A stretch of DNA of 64,000 bases from Gadus chalcogrammus (Eukaryota > Chordata > Actinopteri > Gadiformes > Gadidae): positions 15,631,685 through 15,695,684 of the forward strand of contig NC_079420.1 of NCBI RefSeq assembly GCF_026213295.1, in the 5' to 3' direction. Shown piece after piece: positions 1-11,474 of the stretch. Made by a program: the position numbers and the translations under genes. The notes below the pieces were generated by a model. The model worked only from the letters and a program-made list of their open reading frames with translations, was not told the DNA's origin and did no database searches. Each line of letters starts with the position of its first letter. The stretch's first letter is position 1.

Positions 1-431
1 TCTGTCGGAAATTTTGTTCATAAGACGATGCAAGGTGGATAACAAAAGCGTTGATGGTTGCAGAGGTGTATGCCTGAGTGATGTCACTCTGAGCCTCAGG
101 TGATGTGTTCAATGCCCAGATGTGCCAACATCTGTTTACCCTTGTAAGCCTCAAAGCCTGACCTGGTTTAGCTGAACCAAGCCTTGCCAGGCATCTCCTG
201 ATTTGCCACAGCTTTACAGAGGGAAAAAAACGGTCCTTTGTTATTCTCGCTACCGTAATGATTGTCCACCCCTGCGCTGATGGGACATTTTGTCTTCCTA
301 CGACACAAAGAAACAGCTCACTTTCGAAAGCTTTTAAAGCACACGGCTAGTCAGGATATCGCCCAGAGTCGCAATGATTTCAGAGAATGTTTCCTTTCCT
401 CAACATGTTTTGTGTCCCTTCTCCATCACAG

Positions 432-3400
432 CTCAAGATGTTTGACCTCAATGGGGATGGGAAGCTGGGACTGTCAGAGATGGCGAGGTATTAAAAACAG
501 TCTCACCAGGCATGATTCATGAAACCGCCCCAGTAAACATTGTCTAAAACAAAAATCTTTGCATTCAGTACCTAACAGACTCCTTTTGTGTCTGTTATAG
601 GCTGCTCCCTGTCCAGGAGAACTTCCTCCTCAAGTTCCAGGTAGGACACCATCCGTGGGATATGGTTTAGTGCAGCAAAACACATTTAAAGGAGGAAACA
701 AACTTGTTTTAATTCCTTTAAAAACAAACCATTTTAAAGGAGGAAACAAAACAAAGATAGAAGCTGTATGATATTTATAAAGATGTCTTATTCTTTTCAA
801 ATCCTGACAAAACTGGCATCCTTTGGTTTTCTAGGGTGTCAAACTGACCACTGAGCAGTTCAATGCCATCTTTACTTACTATGACAAGGTAAGGCACCTC
901 ATCTGTCTTCTGTTACCTCCATGTTGAACCGATTGTGAAATCGTTTTTTAACCTAGCTCATGGTTGTAGCAAAAACAAAATCACCAAAGAGTCAAATTTG
1001 AAGTATATTTTAACTTATATCATCCCCAACCTCCAAATAACCCTGTGCTGTGTCTGGTCACTGAACCAGCACGTTTGTATAAGAAGAATTTGGCGTGTGA
1101 ATCCAGCTAATCAAAGCTAATCAACTAGACAATCAGCAAGCCATACTTGCTGGCTTGTTGTCCAATCACTACACTGGTGGCGTGGTGTAATCTGAATGGG
1201 GTTGGGGAAAATGTTATGTTGTGTAAGAGAAGCGGCTAGTGAAACGGAAGAAGACAGCTCGTGCATGGCCCTGGCCAGTATCAGGAGTTTTACCCCCGAC
1301 TCAGCCAGACTGAGTCAGGCTTGTCAGTTCACAAAATGAGTGTTTAAAGTGTTAAAGTATGTTCATTATTATAATATTATTTTTTCATGAATGAAGTATC
1401 CAGTTGCTAAAACAATCATCGCTGAGTGCTCACAATCGGCTCCATTCTGCCAAATGGCTTCAGTTTGTCAGTGGCTCTGCCGTGTTTAATATGCAGATCT
1501 TATGATGTGTGCCATGGCTGCGCGGTCAAAGTGGAACTAATCTGCTACAACAATATGGGGTTGTGTTCATAGTAACAGTGCATCGGCTATAAGCTGAGAA
1601 CAGGGCCCTCTGTTGGATTATAGATGAGCCTCCGCAGTTCACCCATGTAGACACAGTCAGCGATGCTTCAGCGTTTATGTGTATAATTAGTTTCATGAGT
1701 CCCTAGTCTAAAAGCTGGAACATGGGCAGCTGCTGACTGCTTCACTGGTGCTAAAATAATCGAGGGTAGAGAGGGCGGAGAGCGGCCTGTCGGCAAACAT
1801 GAGCAGGTCAACTGAACACTAACATGGCTCTCCCTGCAAGCGCTTGGGAATATGCAGAGCTTTAAACAAAATGCATGATGGCACGCAATGAAGATATCGC
1901 TACCCTCTGATATTTGGTAGTTGCTCCAACTTTTATTGACTTACTTTGAGTGTGTGTGGTGTCTTTTGAATATGATTGCAAGAATTGTGGATCTGTTCCT
2001 GTAATCGAGGACAGTATACACCCTGGGTTGCTAATTGTGCAGACAGAATAGGAGGAAGATATCAGGAGACTAGAGTTAACATGTCTTCTGAATCCAAATC
2101 CTTTGAAGGCAAAAACCAATCACAAACCCGTCCGGGTTTGTAGGTGACTAAGGCTTGGCTGCACTAACAGGAACCTTCTTAAGGAGTCACTAGAGGATCT
2201 TCCTGTGGTGCTCATGAGCACATTGAGATGAACAGTAGTTTGATGCATTCAACTAAAAATGGAAGTCCTCTTTTCGTAACATATTTACTAAGGGCACATT
2301 GATTAACTATTTATTCACATTAGTATATGCTGTAATCAGCATTATTATAACTAGCATTAGCATGGGGTTCAGGGTTAAGGTTAGGGTAAAGGTTAGTGGG
2401 TTACGGTTAACCCAAACCCTGTGAAATAGTCTTTACCTTAGTTAACATGAACAGCATTAGTAAATGATAACTAGACCATTAGTTAACTGTTAATCAACTG
2501 TTAGTTGATTGTTGGTCACTGCATACATCTGCATTAGATAATGTTAATGAATGTTTAATTAATGTGCCCATATTGTGAAGTGTCACCATACTCTTTATGA
2601 TGATAAGTATGAGCATAAGCCCTGTGACGCACCCATCCATAATGTGTTCTGCTTGTACGGCCTCCTTCTCTCAGGATGGTAATGGATACATTGACGAGCA
2701 GGAGTTGGAGGCTCTGCTACGGGACCTGTACCAGAAGAACAACAAGGTATGTTCTGAGACCCAGATAATGGTGTTATCTCTATTCGAATCTGCAACCCCC
2801 CCCCTCCCCAAAATGGAAGAAACACAAATTAATTGATTGCTTCCCAGAACACCTAATGTGATATTGCTTATAGACGCATGGAACTTGGCATTCAAACCAT
2901 GTGGTTCAAAGCGTATGGTTAGAAAATGCCTGGCATATCATATCTGTGTTCTTCAGCCTGACTCATGTCCGATGGTTCTTGTAAATTTGCCTATGATTGG
3001 GCATCAGGCCGCTATATACTAAGGGCTAAAGATGTAAAGCACAAGACTTGTAAAGCACAAGACATTGCTCCAAAATAAATGCTGAAACTGTGTTAGGCAA
3101 AAGACATCTCCGTTCAGGAGGTCAGTGGTTAATGTCGTGGTACCTGTTGTCCCGGTCCACGATGAGGACATGCTCTGTTCAGGAGGTCAGTGGTTAATGT
3201 CGTGGTACCTGGTGTCCCGGTCCACGATGGGGACATGCTCTGTTCAGGAGGTCAGTGGTTAATGTCGTGGTACCTGGTGTCCCGGTCCACGATGGGGACA
3301 TGCTCTGTTCAGGAGGTCAGTGGTTAATGTCGTGGTACCTGGTGTCCCGGTCCACGATGAGGACATGCTCTGTTCAGGAGGTCAGTGGTTAATGTCGTGG

Positions 3401-3797
3401 TACCTGGTGTCCCGGTCCAAGATGGGCACATGCTCTGTTCAGGAGGTCAGTGGTTAATGTCGTGGTACCTGGTGTCCCGGTCCACGATGGGGACATGCTC
3501 TGTTCAGGAGGTCAGTGGTTAATGTCGTGGTACCTGGTGTCCCGGTCCACGATGGGGACATGCTCTGTTCCGGAGGTGGGACCACAGGCAGGGCTACAAG
3601 AAGAGCATGATGCTAGGATGTCAGCGGTTGGCGTAGAGCTGCAGGTGTCCATGGTAAACCTATGGGATGTTTGTGTGCAGGAGGTGAACGCGGAGCACCT
3701 GCAGGGCTACAAGCAGAGCATCATGGCTCTGTCCGACGGGGGCAAGCTCTACCGCAGCGAGCTGGAGATCGTCCTCTGCAGGGAGCCAATGGTGTAA
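432..3797 (+). CDS. calb2: Calretinin (calbindin 2), 3' five coding exons
   Basis: Calretinin is a cytosolic EF-hand Ca2+ buffer and sensor of neurons. Five coding exons are seen: 432-487, 601-640, 835-888, 2675-2746 and 3681-3797 (stop TAA 3795-3797), each with AG/GT borders and matching phases. They encode EF-hand loop 4 (MFDLNGDGKLGLSEMAR), the linker LLPVQENFLLKFQ, EF-hand 5 (loop DKDGNGYIDEQEL, split between exons 3 and 4) and a last degenerate EF-hand region ending CREPMV. The LLPVQENFLLKFQ linker and the tail LEIVLCREPMV closely match calretinin rather than calbindin-D28k or secretagogin. The N-terminal EF-hands lie left of position 1. Which teleost paralogue (calb2a or calb2b) it is cannot be decided here. 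The long intron 2747-3680 carries a minisatellite and a ghost copy of the last exon. Confidence 0.93.
889..2674. other. calb2 intron with no further coding signal
   Basis: This 1.8-kb intron has no conserved coding segment that I can recognise. Its last 300 bases hold a diverged TTAAC/GTTAA-rich interspersed element that is listed separately. The short open frames inside are not supported by splice borders or composition. Confidence 0.6.
2280..2590 (+). mobile_element. Diverged short interspersed repeat, fish GTAAAGTGT-end type
   Basis: The segment is rich in TTAACTAATGTTAA-like words and ends in a form of TTATTGTAAAGTGTTACC (here ATATTGTGAAGTGTCACC at 2570-2587). The same end motif occurs at 24152-24175, and a related TTAAC-rich segment with an inverted-type end lies near 10727-11000. 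This looks like an old non-autonomous DNA-transposon family common in fish genomes. The family name cannot be assigned by eye. The G-rich stretch 2366-2410 resembles telomere repeats but is too degenerate to be one. Confidence 0.45.
3112..3572 (+). repeat. 65-bp minisatellite in calb2 intron, 7 copies
   Basis: Copies start at 3112, 3177, 3242, 3307, 3372, 3437 and 3502, each exactly 65 bp. A broken eighth copy begins at 3567. The units are nearly identical, with single substitutions such as GATGAGG/GATGGGG, so the array is young. Each unit begins GTTCAGGAGGT, which resembles the acceptor and first bases of the last calb2 exon (GTGCAG|GAGGTG). Confidence 0.92.
3573..3612 (+). pseudogene. Ghost partial copy of the last calb2 exon
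   Basis: Directly after the minisatellite, 3573-3612 starts GAGGTG and then shows GCAGGGCTACAAG followed by AGAGCAT and ATG. This parallels the true exon at 3681-3725 (GAGGTG, then GCAGGGCTACAAG, AGAGCAT, ATG), with a few substitutions and about 5 bp missing between the blocks. It is a degenerate tandem copy of the exon start placed about 108 bp upstream. It lacks a donor site and continues into unrelated intron sequence. Confidence 0.7.
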
Positions 3798-4580
3798 CCC
3801 CCTGCCTCTCAACCAATCATCATTCATCTGCCTGCCCGACCCTCGCCCCCATCCCCAGCCCCCCTGAGACCACGCCCGCCTCCAGCAGCCTGGCATTGGA
3901 CACCAGGCGCATGCGCCGGACACGCCCCCTTCATGTTAACTACTTTGGAAAGATTTAAAAAGTGCACTGACAGCACCAAGCAGCTGTTCCTCTTGAAACT
4001 GTCATACGTGTAAGGCTAACTCCCCTGTGATAGCTGAACCACACCTGACCCTGTCGCTTTATAACCCCCAGGTTCAGGCCTCAGCGCTGCCCACTGCACT
4101 CAATGGTCGTGCAAATATATCTATTCATTCAGATCTACAATATGGGTAGCGCCCACAACTACCAATTCATAATGGCTTGTCAACCCAAATATTTACTGTA
4201 ATCACTATCAGTGTAACATTTTGCATCCCAAACCCACATCGATGCCTTACCTTACCAAACCCAGACAAAGACCATTAAAGTCTCAAGATCCCTACTGTGT
4301 ACCCCGATTATACTCCTTACATACCATGTTTTACCCTATTCCTGCTTCCTGCTTCTAACTTAACGTTGCAAAAAAAAATATGAGTGAGTACCATGCGACA
4401 TAACAGGATACTGTTGTTTTATCATACTTCCTTTGATCCAATTTATAGCCATAGACCTTATAGGATTTCTACACTTATTTCTCCGGACGCCATCATGTTC
4501 CATACTCCTCTGTACTTTAACCATGTTTGGGTTTAATTTCTAACATTGAGTTTTGGCTGATACTAGCAATGGAAAACAAT

Positions 4581-4586
4581 AATAAA
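4581..4586 (+). terminator. Candidate calb2 polyadenylation signal AATAAA
   Basis: This AATAAA lies about 780 bp after the calb2 stop codon. No other AATAAA was seen between the stop and this position. It is the likely 3'-end signal, but the cleavage site is not proven. Confidence 0.5.
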
Positions 4587-4734
4587 AGACATCTTGTGGA
4601 TAAGATATTGCTGTGTAAACATAATCATTGGATAACTGAAGGTGGATTGTGGATTTCTTTCTGGAGTACCTCAGTGTACATGATGCTCCACCCCTGTAAA
4701 CAGCTGTAATAATAGCCAAAAAGAGCATTGCTAA

Positions 4735-5030
4735 AATGTCAACCTATACGAAAGGTGAAATTGATGTACCGTAACCAACTTGTACCATGTATCAAATCAA
4801 CCTAAACTAAAGGTAGTGTAGATTGGCGCAACCATTCACACTTAATGTATCATGGACAACCTAAATTTAAGTAAAGTAGATGTGCCGTAACCATTAACAC
4901 TAAATGTATCCTAGACCAACCTAAACTAAAGGTGAGATGCTAAGTAACCAACTCTATGTATCATAGATCAACCTAAACTAAAGGTTAAGTAGATGTACCG
5001 TAACCAACTCAATGTATCATAGATACCAAT
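4735..5030 (+). repeat. Degenerate minisatellite of about 60 bp, 5 copies
   Basis: Phrases like GTAACCAACT, ATGTATCATAGA and CAACCTAAACTAAAGGT recur about every 52-60 bp (AAAGGT or its remnant near 4750, 4809, 4870, 4928 and 4980). Copies differ by substitutions and small indels, so this is an older array than the 65-bp array in calb2. Confidence 0.75.
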
Positions 5031-6362
5031 TGTGAAGGGCTCCTGCACACCCTCAGAACATTTAGAACACATTTACTTTACCCTTTACAGTTAATACTAT
5101 TGGTTTATCAGACTTTTTCCTGACTTTCCTACTTCAACCATTGTTTGAATTATAATGCTCAACTGGCATCTGGCATGATTGCTTAATGTTGCCCACTTTC
5201 ATCTTTAATATGAGGAGAAACATGGACAGTTCATTTGATTACAAATACATTGGCGAAGGAACGTGCCTTCCAGTATGTCATTCATAGTTTAGAGTTGAAG
5301 GAATCCAAAGGAGAGCTTAGCATATTTACAAAGTAGAACTGAAAGTCTCCGAAGCTTAACCATCTAACTGAAACTAATCTCAATTCTACTCAAGCATGAT
5401 TCTACTATTGAGAGATAGTATAATATTAATGATTAACTACACGTTTGAATATACCAAATATAGTTAAATCGTTCGACCGGACGATAGTCAAACCCAATAA
5501 CACCCAACGAATTGGCGATACGAGATCCTTGACCAAATGAAGTGGGGTGAAGGTACACACTTCCAGCTACGATCACCAGGAGATGCTTTCATCCTTAACA
5601 TAAAGTCTTCCAAGCCTCTGGGATCTGACATTCCATCTGGGATACTGAGGACAGAAAGCTTTTTTTCTAACTACTGGCGAACTCACCGACCGGTGCTAAT
5701 GGGGTTGGCATGCTTTTAAATCTCGCTGAATAAACACAACACGGGTACTGGCCCTGTGAGCGCCGCAGCGCTGAGGCAGAACCACATCCATTAATCAGCA
5801 GGACTCCGTTCTGCCGTTTGGGCAGAGGAAATCAGCGGACATCATCAGTCATGATTTCAAACACGTTTAACGGTGTTGAAGGTAAGATGTGAGAGATGTA
5901 AAAAGAGAGAGAGCGACATTTTAAATTGAACATAAACATCCCTCACTCTCTATTGCTCTGTCATTAAGCCTTTCACGCACCTCTGATTGACTTAACATCA
6001 GGGAAGAGATGTCTTGATTGGTCAGCAAGAAGCTGTCTCAAATCAAAATTATTTCAAACAGGCAGAAAAGTCAACGCAAAACAAATCTTCTCACCACCCA
6101 TCTTACTCAATAACAGCTGAAGGATGGCTATGCCATTAACAAATTGTACTCAAATAATAGGTCTTAAATCTTACTTACAGCACCTTTAATCTAATAATAT
6201 CTAGGTAAGGCATAGTTCTAGGGCCTTATACTAATATGATATTAATATGACATGCAGGGCCTTTCACTTTAAAATGTGAATTCTTCATACGATTCCCATT
6301 CTTCGAAACTACAGGGCACAGAAATTCAAAAAAATAAGACCCTGCTCGACTCTATCTGAACT

Positions 6363-6364
<2 letters not shown>

Positions 6365-6403
<39 letters not shown>

Positions 6404-6406
6404 TGT

Positions 6407-6437
<31 letters not shown>

Positions 6438-6438
6438 T

Positions 6439-6478
<40 letters not shown>
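6365..6478. repeat. (TG)n microsatellite, interrupted
   Basis: About 110 bp of TG dinucleotides interrupted by GGTGTTG and GGTG. It produces long His/Thr frames on the minus strand that are not genes. Confidence 0.95.
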
Positions 6479-6480
<2 letters not shown>

Positions 6481-7880
6481 TGCGTGGGTGGATGGGTGCG
6501 GGGATGTGTGTGTGAGTGAGTGAGTAAAGTGCAAGGGCAGGTCCCCTCTCCACCCCTGTTGGTACACATCATCTCCCTGAAAGATGAGCCGCGTTAGAGG
6601 TGACTGCACTAACATTGTGCATTGGATCTTGAAATTTGAAACTGGTCGTTGATGGACTGGCGGTGGTTCCACACGGCAAAAACACCAACAGGCATTCAAA
6701 AGGAACAACCATAGCTCATGAGAATAATTTCAAATAACTTGTAATGTATTGTCAAACTGCCTGTAGCAGGTAGAAGGATGAGGTGATCAGTAGTACCTTG
6801 GAGAATGGATGGGAAAGGAATCTATCAACACTGGTTATGCAATACCACTACACACTCAAAACCAGTTTGTTCAACAATGCAAACACCTTCACATCTGCCA
6901 TTAGAACAAATGTCTCTGGGAAAAAAACGTTTTGGAAATCCTCCATATTTTCAAACGATGACAACAAACAAGCAGCCATGGACATAATGAATATGGGCCA
7001 GCTTCATGCAGAGGAGCCTGCAGAGTTGGGTCAGCTGACAGGCTCTTGCCTTTCCATAGATATAGAAGACTATTGAGATAATAAACTCAATGTAATGTTG
7101 ATTGTTAAATCAACACCATTTGCTGTTAGGAGCCATCTAAATAGAAAGATAGACAGTTGAAGGTAGACTGCCTCCGTCATTACAACATGATGTTGTGCCA
7201 TGTGTGCCATGGCACATTGCATGATGAGATGCAACGTAAATATGGGAACAGTAACCGGCGCAGATAAAGGGAACGGGAGGAAAAGAGACCTCCACAGCAG
7301 AAGAAAATAACAGCCATGATTTATTCATTGATGAAAGAAACCCTGGTGTTTTATTCATGACTATTTTAAATATAGCTCATGTGAATTAAATAAGTTATTG
7401 AATGGATGTTCCAACCTAGATTCCTCTGCATTCCAAATACACTGCCGTGCACGCCCACGCACACACACACACACACAGGCGGGCTGTCAAAGGAAAATGT
7501 GTGTACCCAAATACACACATGATTTGCAATAAATATAATGTCTCTGATAGTGGAGTTCATAAAAAATTATGAATCTCCAAAAAACAGACAAAAGGAATCT
7601 TACCAAATTAATAATTCATAATACTAGTTCTAATATTTCAAATGATGAGTATTTTTCTGGGGGAGGGGCTTTCAAACGACTACATGACCCCTGGATTTCA
7701 TCATACGGTCGTCATGGAAACACATGGACATTGTTTGCCAAACAGACGGATTGATGAACGGTAATAAAAGAAAATAAGATTTATTCATGATGATGTGTAG
7801 AACTTAGAATTATTTTGATGTATTGAGTATAAGAAATTAATTTGTGCAGATCGAAGGATGTCTCCCCCCGACCCGGTCCC

Positions 7881-8020
7881 GGTCTTTGTCCCTGCATGAG
7901 GACTCTGGTGAACACATCTGGACTGGTCTTTGTCCCTGCATGAGGACCCTGATGAACACATCTGGACTGGTCTTTGTCCCTGAATGAGGACCCTGATGAA
8001 CACATCTGGACTGGTCTTAG
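7881..8020 (+). repeat. 44-bp minisatellite, 3 copies
   Basis: Units starting GGTCTTTGTCCCTG occur at 7881, 7925 and 7969, with a truncated fourth at 8013. The units are over 90% identical. Confidence 0.9.
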
Positions 8021-8163
8021 TCGCCTGAGTATTCAGATGATTAGCAGGTTGAATTCAGGTAGAGAGACATCCTAAAGTACGCACTATGCACTTTGAAATT
8101 TTTTATTGTCTGTTGTATTAGTCTGTCATTTTGTCTAGAATCGTCCCCTTTGGGCAATAAAGG

Positions 8164-8357
<194 letters not shown>

Positions 8358-10726
8358 GCTGAAGGCCTTGAGGGTTATGGAGATCCTATGATAGAGCATC
8401 CTGACAGGACCAGGGACAGAAGGACTCCACTGTGCAGATCACAGTCAGATCGATACTTCGTATTATGATGCAGCTAAATCTCCTCGACCAGCGTTACTTG
8501 AAGGTTACGTGCACTTACGTTACACATACACACGGAGGATTTAATGACACACACCTAATGCAATTCAGTAGAAGCGACAGTAGGGGGCAACATTGTCTTC
8601 GTTATGAATGTTCCTATTTTAGGCTAGTGCTGTATTGTCCATGCAGTAATATGCCATTATAAAACAACTTATTTCAAATTTTGGTCCTGCTTTCCATCTA
8701 AACATAATTTTATCAAGTGAGGAGCTTTGGCCTGTCTCAACGTTCCATACATAGGAGAGGACATTAGACAAAATATTATAACTGAGTTTAAATGCAAACA
8801 ATATATTACACCATATTTTATGTATTGGTCAATATACTTATTTTCCCTTCTTGTGATATATATTTCCATAGGAAAATGTTTGTAGGCCTAGGTACTTGAA
8901 AACATATCAATTGTTTCCTATAGTCTACCGTCTTAATTTGTATCATACCATACGGTCTATGGAGAGACCTTTTCGTGAAAAGATTTTTAATAGTGTTAGA
9001 TTTTATAGAATAATGTTACTCATAAAGTCTATCAGTTTTCAATGCCTCAGCGCTTACCTTACAGTGCTGCATATGGGGTCTACAATGGACCCTTTCAATA
9101 GTAGGGTAATGCAACTTTTATGGTCGTAGCAACAGCATGCATATTTATAGAATAGTTGGGTCTATACCGGATAGACATACAATACACATCTGTGTTTTTC
9201 CTACTGTGAAGCAGGCCCAGCGTCTAATTGATCCATTTGATATTTCATGTAAGCCTACATGCACCTGTTGTTACTGTGAATGTTTCCCTTTAGTTACATA
9301 CAATGCTGGCAGCCCGATGCATAGATCAAAAATGTCATAATGTCATAATGGCTGATGCACACTAGATGTTGCTATTAGAAGTTTGAAAGGAATAATAATT
9401 GTTGGGCAAGTTGTTATTCTTCAATAAAGAGAAAGTTAACGACCTAGAACCATTTAATTACATGTATTGTTGTATAAATTATCAATTTGAAGTGGAATAG
9501 ACACTTTTAAGATGGTTGATGTCCAACCTTTTCTCAAAAAGTTCTAACATATTCTTTATGCTGTAAGGTCTAAGCCCAGGTGTCATTCAGTGTCATTGTG
9601 GTGTCATTGTGAAAAAATGTTCGGGCGTGTTTGTGAAGGAATTAAGGAACAAGGAAGTCGATTCAAAATTATTATTTATGTCCTGAGGTTTTGGATTTCT
9701 TAGGCAAGTTGACCACTGACACATGAAGTGTGACATTCATTTGGCTATTTTTTAATTTAGTTTGTAGACCTGCACACAGCAAATAAAGCCCTTGGTGATA
9801 ATACAGCCATTGCCCGTCTCCCGCTGAGCATGTTGGCACGGCGATCCTGCTGGAGGCAGCAGCCTGCTCATGGGGCTGATTTGGGTACATTTGGATGAGT
9901 ACAATTATACTCTGCAAATAATGGTTAAATGAACCATCCGTCACTTTGACAAGCACGTTGCACAGACACAAATGGTTGTAACAACTGAAAGACAAGAGGC
10001 ACAACAGAATACTGTGGTCTGTTCAAAGTAGGCAACCAAGAAGTCCATCCTAAAAATATATGCATCGACATATAGTTATACAAAGAATAGTTGGTTTTAA
10101 ATTGCTCTTGTTGATTTGGACTTTTATTCTTGTCAAGAACATAGACTAAAGATTTCCAGTGGTGAGACCACGGGGGCAGGAGGAGTTATGATTTAGTGTA
10201 TGTAAAAGGGCCATTTACATCTGACCAAAGTAAACCAGCACACAAGCTGTTTGAGGCATGATGAGTGATGCATACCATGGGAACATCCTCCCACATCCAA
10301 CCAGACCGGTTTGGCTAGAAAGGTTGGAAAGGAGTCAGGTACTTTTCTGAGTGCTTTGGTCTGTGTGTGTGCGTGTGTATGTGTGCATTCAAGGATACCA
10401 GAGAGTGTTTCAAGACAAGGTTTCATTTTTTCATCCCTTAAGGTTTTAAACAGGTAATAAGAAAATACAATGGATATCAAGATCCCTTGATGAATGGTGT
10501 TGACGAAGATGTTTGAAAAGTCAAAGGAGAGAATGGTTTTCTTTTGCTGGACTTTCCTGGCGGTACGATGGCGATGCCGTAATTTCTACACGGAGTGTCT
10601 GAGGTTTTAAGCGTGTACTACCGTGGGGTAAGTGATTGGACCAGCTCAACTTGTATGGATAACATAGGTATACATTCAGTTACTGTCTGTACAAATCAAC
10701 ACACACACACACACAACTTGACTGGC

Positions 10727-11063
10727 AACACTTAACATTAAGGGTATATTCATTTACCACTAATAAACATTAGAAAATGCAGTACCAAGCATTATCTAAC
10801 AGTAAACATACAGTATGTGTCTGTCTAGTAATAATTTAATAATGGTGAAAACTTTTACTAATTGTGTTCCTGTTAACCAATGTATTAATGTTCCTGTTAA
10901 GGAAGGAATTCATTTGTACACTATTAATAGGAATAGGGTTAACCTTAACCCTATGCTTATACTATTTAATATTGTTTATTACCGTATAAATGAATGGTTA
11001 ATTTAAGTACTCATATTGTATTGTAGCATTATCTTTTCATTCCACATTGTTTTACTTAAATAT

Positions 11064-11128
<65 letters not shown>
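10727..11128. repeat. TTAAC-rich interspersed element followed by (GT)n
   Basis: 10727-11000 is an AT-rich segment with ACACTTAACATTAAGG at its left edge and TAACCTTAACCC-like words inside. This composition is shared with 2280-2590 and 23960-24180. A (GT)n tract follows at about 11066-11128. Confidence 0.45.
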
Positions 11129-11131
<3 letters not shown>

Positions 11132-11474
11132 TCTATATGGCAATCAAATCAACACAATGTCAATGTATAACTGTTTTGTGCAATGACACAACTATATTAT
11201 AATACTCTGGCTAATGAACTGTGTCTATATACACAATATCTACGCTTAAAGTCATCTGAGGACTAGAGATCCCCGGAAGGCATGACATCCTGTCTCTGTG
11301 GCTCATATCGGCAGGAGATATGGTTGTTTTGCATAAGACATGGAGGTTTGAACTGACATCTCATTATAGACCATGTCAGCCTACAGGCTGCCGGTCTGAC
11401 CGAGTTACTTCAAAGGCAGTGGGTCATGTTTTGGTGCCTGTACATTACCTAGGATCTGGACTGTATGGGGCGCC

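Noticed and set aside
2366..2420. GGTTAGGG-like words as an interstitial telomere
   Set aside because: Only two or three irregular units occur, and they lie inside a TTAAC-rich interspersed element.
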